In this document: in pieces, positions 35,680-49,099 of the stretch
How positions within the stretch are numbered: the first letter of the stretch is position 1
Layout: every line of letters starts with the position of its first letter
From: Pampus argenteus
Taxonomy: Eukaryota; Chordata; Actinopteri; Scombriformes; Stromateidae
Direction of reading: 5' to 3'
Length of the DNA stretch: 64,000 nt
Assembly: GCA_036937835.1 (NCBI GenBank)
Contig: CM072860.1
Location: 5,783,001-5,847,000, forward strand
The notes under the pieces: model-generated
Seen by the model: only the letters and a program-made list of their open reading frames with translations
The model's database searches: none
Told to the model about the DNA's origin: nothing
Made by a program: the position numbers and the translations under genes

Positions 35680-38600
35680 CTGCTTTGCAAGTGATAGCAC
35701 ATATTAACCTAATACTGCAGATTCAACCACAAACATGTTTACATGTTTACATTAATACCCAAATTACAAAAAAGGCTCTAAAGTTTGGACGCATTAATCA
35801 ACATGCATAATGTGTGTTTAGTATTCGGTCTATGTGTAGCCTACATACGGGCAGTATATTGTGTAGTTATGGTCAATATTTGGTGTTCATAAGTCGGGTT
35901 TGTGAGTAGAATATTGATCCAAATCTGATGCTTGTTCTTATTGTTTCCAACAATACATACAAATGAACGTGTTGGAAAATTAGAACGACTCAGAGGATTT
36001 TTGTCTTTTTGACTTTTCTTCACCAGTCGATCATCAGAGATATTTAATTTAGTGTTACATTTTTAGCTTGAAATGCATCAAAAACCGTTCAGTATGTGGT
36101 CGTCTGATTTATTTCTTATGGTTTTTTTCTGTTTTTTTACTGATATGTTGTGAATGTGGGGTTTTTTTGTCCTCCGTACTTCTCTCTCAACAGTAATTTA
36201 ACTGTGGTTTTTCTATCTGTGTCGACATCGCTGCAGCTGCTGATGTTTTTTAAAAAAAAAAAAGGCAAATTGGAAGCATATTGTGTCACTACATACTTGC
36301 TGGTCAGCGGTTCATAAAGTCACGCAGAGGGAAACTTCTATCAGAGGCAGCACTTCCTTTAAATGACCTTCATCTCATTAATCTTGAGGTTCCCATCTGT
36401 GGAAACCCTGCATGATTCTGTTGAAAACGTGTATTTTAAAGACATTTTTCCTTTTTGTTTTTTTTAATTTCTCATCTTAACCCAAACAATAATTCAGACA
36501 GACATGTTTTTGTGTCCATTTTGAAACAAAAATGATCTCATGCCAACTGTGCCAACAGCAGCATTAACACACTTCCTTCTCATGTCTGGGCTCATTGTGG
36601 AGCGTTGCACAGAGGCATGTTCGAGATCTCTTAATTAATGATGGCACTGCAGCTTTACAAGATAGATATGAAGTGGTGAAGTAGCAATAAAATGTGTAAG
36701 AAGCCATTTAATGTTGTAGGAGGTGGAGCTGCAGCAAATTTAAACCATTTTCAATACTGTTGAGTAGTTAATTCTGTAAAAAAAAATATCATATTTTTTA
36801 TTATATGTTTTACATACAAAATCTCAATATGCAAAATAATACAAGTACATGTAGCGAGGTGAGTGTGACATTTTTCTCTGATATTTAGTGTATAAAGTAG
36901 CATAAAATCTGCATCTCAAAGTGTATTCAAGTGCTACACATATTTTCTGACTATTTGACTGTAATTTACTCTTTGGACCAAATGAAGTTGTTGATCAAAC
37001 ATCAGATCAGAGATTAAAAGAAAACAAGAGTTCCTCCTAAAACCAACCGACCGCTCGTCCTGCTGATTATTTCCTGAGGTCAGCTCATCCATAACAAAAA
37101 CCATCTTGAGTCTAATCCAGATTCTAATCTAGTATCATTAGCAGTGTATACGTTTGTCTTCCAACGTGCAGGATGAGAATCACAGTATTAATAGTCTACT
37201 GGGGGGCGGAGGGTGGACCCCTCCACATCATTACTGCCTCTATAATGGGCCACTGCGGCGCTGCAAGCTGTCGAGGTCAAAGCCACGGCCCAAAATGCAA
37301 TAGTGTATTTGAGGGTCAGCAAGGTCCAGACATCTTGGGTCGGCCTTAGCGGAGGCACTCAACCAGAACGCCTCTTTATGCCACATCGTGTGCAGAGCTA
37401 TTGATGAATCGACCTGACTTGAGGCTCTCCCGAAGCCCCTCTCGTGCTACGTCGTTTTATCGTGGTTTTATTTCACCCACGTTTTTTTTTCTTTCTTCAT
37501 CTTTCTTATTAAATGATGAGAAAATGAGATTGTTTCCATGACAGCTCATGTCAAATACTGTTGAACCCTTAAAAACAAACCCACCCCTGCAGGCTGTCAG
37601 TCACTTATCAGAGCCGCTCCATAATCTTCATTTCATACCTGCTCAGAAACTCCAAAAAGAACACTCCAGATTACAACCATCCAAGCTGACACATACTTCT
37701 CCTGCTTAATCCCTATTAGCCTTCACCTCACTGCACCCAGAGCCCCACTCACTGGGACAAACCAAAAGGCATTCTGGGAGCTGTTTGGTTTATTGCAAAA
37801 TCCTATGCACTGTTAACATAAAATAACCTCAGTTGGTTTCTTTTTTTTTTTTTTTTTTGTTTTGTTAGTTTGGATTTTATCTTTTCAAAGATTCAAAAAC
37901 AACACACATTTGAGTCTCGCCTGGAATAAACTATTAATGCCTGTTTGTTTAACCCTTGAATGGCAAATTAACCCCTGTTAGAGGCAGCTTGTCAGTTCGG
38001 GACAAAAGAGGAAAAAAAAAAAGGCTGAATGTTTGAAACACGTTGTGGCCTAATGCCACACATCATCTCTCCTTTCTCCACATGTGAAAACTAAGAAGAA
38101 TACTCCAAGAGATCCAAAAGGTCTCATTATTCATTTTATCCTCAGAAATCATAAGTTTAAAAGAGCAACCTGTTGAAAAATGTTAGTCCACATTGCACCT
38201 TTGGCCTCTACAATCATCAACTCTTTCCCATGTGTTCGTATTAAAGCGATCAAAGTTAAATCACATGATAAGATAAGTGCAGCTGCTATAGCAGGTACAA
38301 TATACCTACACAGGAAACAAGTTGTATCCCTCAGGGGGTTTTCTTCTGATGGACTACAGGCCCACCACAAACACCAAGGCTCATGGGAGACATGAGATCA
38401 ATGAGAAAACATCAGCTTCCCTTGTAATACCACTAATGTCTCGAGCTGTGCCAGGAACTCTGGGTCAAATGTAAACGTAGCACTCGATTCTTAGGTAATA
38501 ATTGACAAATGCTTAAACTTTAAAGGCATTTTGAAACTTCTTCGTGTAGCAAAAGGCCTAAAAATAGAGCTTCTTCTTCTTCTTCTTCTCCCTCTCTTAT

Positions 38601-41590
38601 GCCAAATGGTATCCCTATAGTGCTTTAAACTTCAGTAAATCTGTTGGTTGTGAAAAGCAAAAGCTGAAGACCTTCAGATGGAGGAGTTGCGTGAGAAAGA
38701 AGCGGCGCTCGCTCAAAGTAGCAGCACTGACTGTGTGGAGAGTGCACCGCCCTCCCGAGGTCAAAGCACTTCTGTCATATTAGCTTATAGCAGGGTCCAT
38801 ATTTTTCAATAAATCATGGCCCCTGAAGGATAGCCGAGGAGTACACGAGGCTATTAGAGCTGCAGCCAGGCTTCATCCTCCACCCACTGCTGAGTTACAC
38901 TTAATGAGGAAAGTTGTGTGTTTTTTCTAGTTTGATCATCTGGAGATGCAGTATAATGTAAAACAGTTAGTAGTATTTCCCTCTGAATATTAAAACCAAA
39001 TGTATCCACGAAACCCCCGAAGATAAGCATGATGAAAAGAGTTGATATTAAAAGATATTACATGCAGGCAGCATATTAGAATTACTGTTTATTAAGCAAA
39101 CATGTTGTTGTTTTTTACATTATATGGATGCAACTAATGATATTTTTTTTTATCAAATCAACTGATAATAATTTTTGTTTTGGCTATAAAAAAAGTCATA
39201 AAATGGTAAACAAATGTTTGTTATAAATTTCAAAATAATCTTCGGTTGATCAGTTATTGTATTTATTGACTAGTAGTTGCAACTCCAGTTATTAATAGTT
39301 ATTTTTTTCATGAGTGACTTAATAAAGAAAAAAAGTTGATCTTAAATGATCCTAAAACTAAAACTTATTATAATAAAAAAATCTTGTTATTAATAATAAT
39401 ACTATTATTATTTAGGCCTAGAAAACATACACCAGACAGGATGCTCCTATTTTCTTCTTCTTTTCTTTCTCTCGTTTCAACGCTGCAACAGAAACGTTTC
39501 AGTCTTTTCTATGTTTGAGTCTGAGGAGCATCTCGTATGATTAAACATACATGTAAAGCGACATGAAAGATGAAAGAGTCCACTTTAATGTTTGCCTGCA
39601 GGACAGATTTCCGCAGGACTTCTTGTTTTCTTTCCTCTTGTCACGCAAGAGTCCGACGTGACAACATATCTGGAAGCTTTTAAATAGCTGTAATTTACAT
39701 GTTTAAATACATATCTGTATCTATATCTATATATAACACACTCACCGTCACCTCAAGGACTCAAACTGCTACTATATGAATATATTCACATGTTCAGAAG
39801 TGTTTGGGGCCCAAACTGGATGACGCATGATAAAACTTTTTTTTTTTTTTTTTAAATATTTTTGAATTTTTATCATTTAAGTTCATTATTTAAAGACGCC
39901 TGTTTGCACTCGTCGTTTAATTTCTGTGATTTTAAATTGAACACTAAGTTTAAATGATGTATGTAAGTTGTGAGGAATAAAATAGTAAAATCTATTTTGA
40001 TTATGAAATCCTTCGCCTTAAAATAGGGGAATGCTGGCGGAAATATATATATATATTTTTTACTAAATACATTTTAAAAAAGTAAAAAAACAAAACCATT
40101 TTTATTCTGACATCAATTTTTGAAACTAAATAATTTAACTTTAAGCATATTATTTATCTTGATCCACGTTTTTCATCTTTATGCGGTCAAAATGTTCAAT
40201 TTAATTTTTATAAAAACAATTGTCTTTTTTTTTATAAAGTATTTTAAATTAAAAACATCGATAATGTTTCTACTTCATGTGAAGTCGCAGCCATGCCGGC
40301 GTTGAGTTGAATATTTCATATTTCAAGAAAGCGTAATTTAACATGCAATGATGCGTCAAATGTTAAAAATAGATTATATATATCATATATATGTATGTAT
40401 GTATGTACTAATATGATCCAAATAAACTCGGCGCTTTAAAAACACATTGAGACGGTGGGCTTGATTGAGCTCGATTCTGATTGGCTGAGCTGGAAAACCT
40501 TTAAATAGCTAAAAAAAACAAACTGATCAACTTTATAACTAAAACAGAAGAACAGAAGTTGTTGAAATTGTCTTCACGTCGAGTAATATTAGAAAGGAAT
40601 AAAATCACCATCTAACATAACGAAAAAACAAACTTTTAGGCAATAATTAAGTTGAGTTTAAACCTAAAACACGCACATTTAGATTGATATTTAATCTTGG
40701 GGGAAAAATGGTCACATTTTGGCAAAATAGGACTGTGAGAAGGAATGTAATATGTCCCACATACAGTAAACAGGCCAAGATGTAAAAGTTAATTTAATTT
40801 GAGTTTGACTTTCACGTGTTTCTAGTTATGACAAATCAAAAATAGATGAGAGACGTCTGTGTCTCTGTGTATGCTAATGATTGTAATGTTGTGTCATAAA
40901 GTCCTTCCAGAGGGGACTTTAGGATGCAGCCTGGAGGTGTTTTCAAAGCTGTGAAGGCCTAAAAAGTTCACTTATTGTTTGAGTTTAGAGTGTGGAGGAG
41001 GAAAAAAAACTCCCATCTTTCATCTGCTGGCTGTTCCCGATGAATGTTATTCTGGTTTATCTCACTTCATATGATGAAGAGAAACAGAGGAAAGATATGT
41101 GCACATCTGATAGTTCAATTTGATGTGTTTTATTTGTCCCTGTTTCATGAGTCATACACTGGAGCCAAAGAAACACGAATACAGCTGAAAATCATTAAAA
41201 CAGAAAGTCAGTCACCCTTCAAAGGAGTCACACAAACAGAAAGTTTAAATATATAGTGTGGTATTTGTAAGGAGAGACACTGTATTTAAATGATATGAAT
41301 ATAGTTTATTTATCCAATATTTCTATATTTATTTATCCATATTGTATCTTTTTTCATTATTCTTGAAAGAAAAAAAACATAAGCACCTCTAGAAGATTCA
41401 AAAAAAGTAATTTTCTTGTTAAATCAAAGGTGGACAGAATATAATAGTTTACTGCTTTTATTTTGAAAAAATGTTTGAGTTATGATACAGTTCATGATGT
41501 TTAATGTTACCTTTAAAAAGAGAAAACTATTCACGATGCTCACGTGACACTAGTAGACTTATAACAGACTGATTTTGTGTTTGTGAAAGC
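35680..41590. other. Gene desert upstream of hmx1, no gene recognised
   Basis: Mostly AT-rich with homopolymers (37842-37858, 39838-39853). Repeat-poor, GC-balanced islands at 37180-37460 and 38690-38905 stand out and could be regulatory. The string GGCATTCTGGGAGCTG near 37769 resembles part of a ZNF143 site on the minus strand. No coding frame with protein character was found. Confidence 0.45.
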
Positions 41591-41599
41591 ATTTTTCCG

Positions 41600-41613
41600 C
41601 CACCAGATGGCAG
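41600..41613 (+). promoter_or_regulatory. CTCF-type motif, forward orientation
   Basis: CCACCAGATGGCAG fits the CTCF core (CCACNAGRKGGCRS form) in an otherwise AT-rich stretch upstream of hmx1. Confidence 0.5.
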
Positions 41614-41619
41614 TGTTCA

Positions 41620-42640
41620 CCTTTAAAGGATGGCAGCTGTTTGTGCTTAAAAAAATGTCTCAATTACTGTTGCTGAGACAAATGAAGACAGAAGACATAA
41701 TGCTTCATTAAAATTAAACATCTGAGGTGATTGATTCAGACAGGAAATAACCACAATCATCCCAATAAGAAGCTTGTCAATGTTTTCAACAATGAGTACT
41801 GATTGATAAATGCTGCATTTTTTATTTTTTATTTTTTAATCATAAATCTGCTAGTTACCAGGCCATTACTGAGTGTTTTGATTGAATTACATGCTTGTGT
41901 GATATTTGGAAAGTTGAATCGCTGTAATCTGTATTCAGGGTTACATGAACGCATCGTTGGTGGTGAGAGCGAGGACTTTGCAGATGAAGGCAGACGAGTA
42001 GTTTGTATTCATGAAGACATACCTGCTGGTCTCTGGTCTGCTTCATAGTGCTCAGTATGAAACTGACTTATCTCCAGACATCACTACACGATTATCTATA
42101 TCTCATTAAGTAAAGATTATATCTTGAAACACGAGAGATGATACGGGAATATTGCAATATGAATGTGTTTTCAAGCTTTACATACCGTTCATATTCTGAC
42201 CCATCACAGTATCCCCTCATAATTAGACTCTATACCAAATATATATAATTCATAAATGCCTTTATTGGTTATTCATACATTGTTGATTAATCCTTAATAA
42301 AGCTTTCAGAGAGCAAAGGGTTTATTCTTTATGTTTGGTAAAAAAACAACATTCATAATCACACTATATTATGGTCCTATACAGTATGTTACCTAAAACA
42401 GGACAACATATCCGTGATGTTATGATTATTATTGAGACTAAATCTTGTTGATTTGTATGCTTTGCTCATTATGTATTTTGATTAATTTATAGATTTTAGA
42501 GATCAGTTGTTGCATGAAGTGTTACTGCAGCTATCAGCTACACAGTAAAAAGTTTAAAATAAATAAATGTACTGAACTTTCCACCCCTGAGTTTGAATGT
42601 TACAGCCTGTTGACATTTATTACTGTATATTCAAGTGCAG
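41620..42640. other. Intergenic, no gene recognised
   Basis: AT-rich DNA with short open frames only. I see no repeat, RNA gene or coding signature. Confidence 0.45.
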
Positions 42641-42649
42641 GCACAGCAC

Positions 42650-42830
42650 AGTTAGTGTTGTGTAAGTTTCCTCCCGGTGGTTGTTTCATTCCCTGCAGTG
42701 CACTGAGAGGCTATAAAGGCTCCCGCTGCCCCATCCAAAAGCCAATCAGTGGGGAAGACTCATTAATGGATCATTTGCTTTGGGGGGGGAAACTGGGAAA
42801 GCCTCATTTTTATTGAGAAGATTGTGCACG
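42650..42830. promoter_or_regulatory. Possible regulatory block with TATA- and CCAAT-like strings
   Basis: Compact, complex sequence containing gctataaaggctcc near 42710 and agccaatcag near 42741, then catttgctttg. On the plus strand the CCAAT string is 3' of the TATA string, so this is not a normal plus-strand core promoter; a conserved element is more likely. Confidence 0.2.
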
Positions 42831-42839
42831 TTGCTACAG

Positions 42840-44290
42840 GACAAAATTACATTATCATCCGTTACCTGAGATTATGATGTCTCCGGGTAGAAAATGTCAT
42901 CCTGTCCCCTTTTTATAAAGTCAGCGATGTCTCACATACACTGTGCACCTGTTTCTAATGTTTTCTGTTTGTTGTTGTGTTGCCAGTGTTGCTAATAACA
43001 TTTACCTCGGCTCTGTTGCATCGGTGTGACAGTGAGATATTATATACCTGTGCTTTTTCTGATGTGATGTCATAATGTCTTCTGCCAAAAAAAAAGGTTT
43101 TGATGCCATTACAGGAAATTTTTTATTTGAGAGAGAGACTTTGTTTCTGAATCATCCATCACATGAGGTCAGTGTTGTCCACTCTAAGCCGGACATGAAC
43201 CAGTGAGAGTTGCTCATCAGCACCGTGACAGGATGAAAGTGAAATCAACAGGAGACGAGTAGAGTTCAGTTCTTGATTGGATCTGTAGTTTTCTTTGTAG
43301 AATCGATACCTGCGTGGATTGAAAAAAATGAAGACGAGCACCAGTCTCTGGTGTTTTAAGTCTGAGGTGAAGACTGTGTCTGGCCCCCTTTTGTGCGTAA
43401 TGTTCATCTTAATTCATTGCACAGCCTATCAAATCAAATTAGTCCTTCACAAGGGGCTTAGACAGAGAGAATATGGCCTCTCACAAGGTTGTTGTGCATA
43501 GAGAGTAAGAGTGAGGGGAGAAAAATGAATAATTGCATAAGGCTATCTTTTCTTGGAGAAAAACACTTCCATCATAATGCAAATGAGTGTTATCGGGCTT
43601 TTCATTTTTAAAAAGAAAAAAAATCAGTGTGCGAGTGGCATGGGCTCTGCTACGAGGCAGTTCCTGGGAGTCCAGTTAGATTCGGTCATTTACATCGCCT
43701 CCAGCTGTCTTTTTGTCTTCAGCAGCCTCGGCACCACCGTGCATAAGAAATGAATTTTCAGAAACATCTTAACATTCAACAACAAGGCGCAGATGCATTA
43801 AAGCACCAGGACATCTCAGCAAAGTTACCAACCTGGGAACATACGTGGTTATCATCTTTCTGAACTAATATAATATAAGCAATAACCTTTAACAAAGAGA
43901 TATGCATCTAATTAGGAGGACAGAACTAAAGTTATTACATTTATTTGCCTGTGCTGCCATTTACATAACATGCTGAAGTAGCCCAAATTTCACTGATGTG
44001 AAGTTTTTTTTCAGATCTGGACTACTAGCATATGTGGTCCTATATCTGGTTTGACCATTAAGGCCTGTAATGTGATATATTTTTGACTTCTAGGATACTG
44101 TATTGTATAATGTATGTACAAATAATCTAAACAGGTATAATTTGAAGCCATTTCTTTTAAGAGTTCACCAACAAACGACAAACAAAATGACTAAAAACCA
44201 AACTTTGATAAAAGTTTGTAATTCATAATTGTGTGATGATACTTTCATCCAAGCATAACTGTACATACCCCACAATTCCTGAAGATGTGT
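42840..44290. other. Intergenic, no gene recognised
   Basis: AT-rich with short frames. A balanced patch at 43590-43745 lacks any recognisable protein content. Confidence 0.4.
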
Positions 44291-44329
44291 ATATATATAT
44301 GTATATATATATTTTTTGCATTCAGTGCA

Positions 44330-44620
44330 TCACAGCCGTTAGTTTCCTCTGCCCGTGATCTTCAAGGAGCACAAAAAAACCCCAAAAAACCCCACGGTGC
44401 CCTTTTCCTTCTTATCAGCCTCCCACACGGTGCTGCGGCACACAGCCAAACTGTGCTCAGTCTCAGTCAGCTTTTCCGTCTGCTAATGGAGTGTGTGGGT
44501 CCTCCAGCTGCAAGACGTGCGTTTCGCTCCACCTGGCTCCGACGGTGCAGCGAGACCGCAGGTGGCCAACAAACCTGTCACAGACCTAAAAACATAATCA
44601 CAGGCTCGCACTAATCCCAC
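44330..44620. promoter_or_regulatory. GC-richer island in the desert, possible regulatory element
   Basis: This GC-balanced island is unusually rich relative to its flanks. A 109-codon plus frame crosses it (44285-44614), but that frame starts in a (TA)n run and has no recognisable domain or splice signals. An enhancer or fossil sequence is more plausible than a gene. Confidence 0.2.
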
Positions 44621-44980
44621 AGAAAACACTCTGTTTCTAACTCTGCTTGCAGACTGCAGTATGTGTGTGTTGGTATATACAACAACAACAACACAGGCAC
44701 ATTTAAAGCAAACAGCAAAATAAATGATGGGAATCAGCTTAATTCTGATTGGAGATTGGATCTATTAAGGTGCTTCCTGTTAATTCTGCTTTTTTCTCTA
44801 ATGGATTTTTCTCTCTGTGACTGTTCACTCTTTGTGCTAAATGGCAAGTATGTAGAGCCTTGATATTATTTATGTAGGTAACTGGAATATATTATCTACT
44901 GTTAAACATCATTGTATAATAATATGATGTTTTGTCATCTACATTTACTCCACATTTATAATACAGCACTGAAAAAAATG

Positions 44981-44983
<3 letters not shown>

Positions 44984-45020
<37 letters not shown>

Positions 45021-45022
45021 TA
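44984..45022. repeat. (TA)n microsatellite
   Basis: Alternating TA run with one CA interruption. Confidence 0.92.
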
Positions 45023-45029
45023 TCCCAGA

Positions 45030-47260
45030 TGAATGGATGTTCCCACAAATGTAAATATTCTAAATGTTTTGCAGATTATTTTATTCAAATCACCCAAAAT
45101 TTAGCCTTTGGCAAACTCCGGATGTCCATCAGACCATACAGTAGAGTTGAACATTAACTCAAATGTTTATTCTGCACAACACACATTTGTGATGATGGGG
45201 TTCAGTCGGTATTAAGTAGCGGTGCAATAAAATATCAATACACTTGAGTATTGTGATATTATGTCTTTTGAAGCTGTATTGATTCTGCGTCCTTAGTCGA
45301 TATTATTGTCTTTCAGAGGCTGTAGCATGCTGGTTCTGGTATCGTATAAAACTAGACAACCTAAGGCATCTTTTGGTATCAACCACGTCATGTTAGCTTG
45401 TCGGCTAAATTTTGGCGGGTGGGGGGGAAGTGAGGGGGGACTGGCATGGCCGTTTCCAAAGGGATGTCTCAAGAATGAAAATAGACTCAAGTGCCTCCCA
45501 TTTACAGACATATTTCTGCATCCTGGAGTCCCTAAACAGTCTTGGAAATGTATAAATTAGGTATAAGTGGAAAGCTGAGGCTCTTGTGGATTCAATGAAC
45601 CCAATTATATTCATGTGTGATTATGTTTGTCCCTGTAGAAGCCTTTTCATTGTATTGAGAACATTTTTTTTTAAACTTCACCTCACTATTACGACCTCCA
45701 GGTTAATCACAACCTAATGAAAACAACATATCTTGCTTAGTGTCTCGCAACATATTGAATCAACCCGACTACATTCTTGCAGCTCTAGTTTTAAGAGGGT
45801 AACAACAGTTATTGCGAGTGTTCCCTACAGTCTTACAGGCGTCCTTTCCACACACTGGACTGTGGGCACTAATTGAAGCAGTGATTGCATAGATTTGATA
45901 CATTTATGCTATTAGTCTGATTGCAATTTTTTTTTTTAAAAGACGATCCCACCACATTTGCATTTTATATCTACAACAACTTACAACAATTTTCTGCATT
46001 ATAGTTTAGTTTGGAACAGATTTCTTAGCACCCAAGTCTAATTCAATCAGTCCATCCCCACCAAGACCTTGACTTCTTTCATCCGTGGTGCTGAATTATT
46101 TACCAGTACCCTCATATCCTCACACACTGACACTGTGTGAGTGTGGCCTTTATATTATGCATGAGGTAAAGAAATACATGAGGTGTGTTGATTAAAACGA
46201 TGACGATTGTGGATAAACTGACACAAAAGTCAAATAAAGATATCAGGGGGACAAATTTTCTTGTTTCTAATCAAGGATTGATGCCTTCTGTCATCCATCT
46301 TTATTATTATTATATTTTATTTTTTTAATTTAGCTAATACTGTCCACCTTTGCAGGAAGCACTCAGTGAGGAGTGAGGATTTGCAGAGATAACAACCTCA
46401 GCTGAGGCAGGTGTAGAAGTAATAGCTGCTCTCCAGAGGCTACAAGTAGAATAAAAACCCCCTGACAATGGCCTTTTCCTACAAAGCTTTTTAAGTAGGG
46501 GATGCACTTTCCTCCGAACAGTGAACAACCTGAAGTGAACTTGAGGAGCGCACACACACAGAAACGTTGTAGCTGCTTTTTGTGTCTCTAAATCCCATCA
46601 TGATGAGAAAAAAAAAACACAATTCATTGCAGCTGAGCCCCAATGAGGAGTGAGCGGTAAACATAAGGACTTGTTGAATCAGACATCTTCCTCTCAGAAC
46701 CTCTAAAATGGTGAAAATAATATGGCGTGTAATGCATCCAAATTGTTTTTTATTGTGTCTAACGAGGAGTAATATTGTCAAATCAAAGCGTAAAGCTACT
46801 GGATGACTTTTGGTTGTTGAACATTTCAGTGGGGAATATATCTATCACGTCGAGGCACTCGGTGCGTAAATGCAAAAGCTGGTTGGTTTTTTTCTTTTCC
46901 GTTTATGGCAATTATTCTGCTGTAATGGTTTCTAGTTTACTGGATTAGTTCACCGGAGATGCTGCCAGAGAAGCTTTGAAGGACTCAATGTGATTTCAGT
47001 TGTTGCACTTTTTTTTTTTTTTGTTGCCGTTCCAGGTTATATGTCAAAGTGTTTGTTTTTCTGGCTGGAGTTTACTGTATTTTAAGATATATTATAAAAT
47101 ATATTTTAAAAAAATACACAGGAAAAAGTTGTATTTTATAGGTGTGTAGTTTTTTTTTTTTTTTCTAATAATTTCCCAAGAAGTTTTCTGTCATTTGGTA
47201 TAAATTAGAGGGAAAATAGAGGCAGTGTTTAATTGGTCCACTTCCGAGTCATTCATGCCA
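45030..47260. other. Intergenic, no gene recognised
   Basis: AT-rich with T-tracts at 47010-47025 and 47149-47165. Overlapping minus-strand frames at 46334-46781 have no recognisable domain. Confidence 0.4.
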
Positions 47261-47267
47261 ATTATTG

Positions 47268-47270
<3 letters not shown>

Positions 47271-47301
<31 letters not shown>
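47271..47301. repeat. (TG)n microsatellite
   Basis: About 15 TG units. Confidence 0.95.
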
Positions 47302-47302
<1 letters not shown>

Positions 47303-47599
47303 TTTTAGTCTGTGCACACCAGGCTTGCTAAACATGCAAAAAGTGTCAAATTTAACTACAATGAAACATACGCTTTAACATCTATATATAAAAAAATTAA
47401 AAAAAGTAAAAAAAATACATGAATATTTACGTTACGTTACGAGTTAAGTTGAGGAAATTCCTATATTCCCTTTGTTTACTAAACCAAACAGTAAGAACTA
47501 AAGTGTTGCCAAAACACACATTTATACCCATGTAATGATATTATATATACATTGCATATTCGGTAAAGGACAATTAACAGATTCAAACGCTTCACATCA

Positions 47600-48480
47600 T
47601 ATCAAGAAGTAAACTATCTCCCCTTTCTGAACGTCGATCCGTTTCAATGGCTCTGCTCCCAACGTCACATGACTTGTCCACAAGATTCTCCTGTTGAAAA
47701 TCAGAGCTTTGTAGGTCATGATTAAGGGACTCATTTGTCTCGCCCCGCTCCGTCTGCTGAGCTTCAGCCTTTCCAAGTAATTAAGGAGCTGTGGAACAGC
47801 GAGTGCTGCGCGGGCCTCGGGGGTTTTCACTCTTACTTTCATGCATCCATTAACAAACTTGGGCCAATGCCTTCCATATGTATGCTCATGCTTGGGGATT
47901 TCTCGCTTTCTTCATGGGAGTCCTCATATAAATTGCAATTGATGTCGTAATTAGTCATTGAAATTTATTTAAAGAAGAGGTTCAGGAGAATGGAAAACAA
48001 GTAATATAATTATTACCCGATGTAGAAGTAGGTTTTTTCTCGCTTGTAAATGGCTCATGATTACCTTTTTCCTTGAGGGGTACCTACAGTATATCACATT
48101 TTGAGCGCTCGAGTTGTAATAAATACAAGGTGGATAAAGACATTATAGATTATATGATTCAATCTGGTTTTATCCAATGTAACAACACATTTAATCTTAT
48201 CACCTCTCAGCCAAAATCCCATTTCTGTCACCTCGGCTTTGGCAGAATTTGTATAAAAATTAGGCCTCGGACATTAAAAACGCCTCATGCAATAAACACA
48301 GATGTCACAAACGGAGAGATTTGGTCTATTCATTCAGTGACTCACCACAGTGTGCAGCGGGAGCTCGCTGTGTGGATTCACGGGAACTCGCAAGGCTGCA
48401 GGATGTGCATTAAAATATTTGGAACTACAAAAGCTTGATAGGATTGCAAAGAAAAAGGCGCAGCTGGAACACGTCGAAAT
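47600..48480. promoter_or_regulatory. Candidate conserved non-coding block(s)
   Basis: Two long repeat-free stretches (47620-47990 and 48070-48480) within AT-rich desert. The first has gcaattgatgtcgtaatta near 47935 (homeodomain cores) and overlaps an 81-codon minus-strand ATG frame (47842-47597) of unknown nature. The second has long open frames on both strands without a known domain. Enhancer identity is inference; hmx1 and adra2c are both possible targets. Confidence 0.3.
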
Positions 48481-49059
48481 GTTCGGCTGACTGACAGCTA
48501 ATGAGAGCTCCCAAAAACTGTTACATTTAGAGGACAAGATTTTTTTATTCTTTAAAAATACTAATATTATCTCCACAGAAAAATGAGGAAATGAGGGCAT
48601 GGAAAAGTCTTTGAGAGAGAGGGCAAATTTCTTTTTTCTTTTTTTTTTATTATGCAACAAACGCATCCATGAAGAGAATACAGTCCAGTAATAAAAGAGG
48701 TTAAGTTAGACTTAATTACTCCCTTGGGGGACATTTGAATTGCATGAGCAAGAATATAATATAACCATGAGTATTATTAATGACATGGACACATGGGAGC
48801 GGGAACATTTTTAACCGCAAAGCGACCCAACCTTTTAAAAATGCACACAGCCACAGCAGCAGGTTCAAATGAGCATCTAAATCACCATAATGCAGTTGGA
48901 GTTTTGCATGATGTCTTTATCTGTACTCCAGTCTTGTTGCAGTGAAGCTAGCCTCTTTAGCCCTTTAGTTCATCCACTTCACCCAGGAACGGTCCCATAA
49001 ATAAAGACCGCTTACCGTCTCAAGGATGGAGAATAGAAAAAAAGGAGGATTCTGTGAAA

Positions 49060-49083
49060 GATGATGATGATGATGATGATGAA
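49060..49083. repeat. (ATG)n microsatellite
   Basis: Eight units of a trinucleotide repeat in non-coding DNA. Confidence 0.85.
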
Positions 49084-49099
49084 GGATGATGGTTAAAGT

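Noticed and set aside
42705..42750. TATA box plus CCAAT box as a core promoter
   Set aside because: On the plus strand their order is reversed relative to a functional promoter, and no gene follows on either strand.
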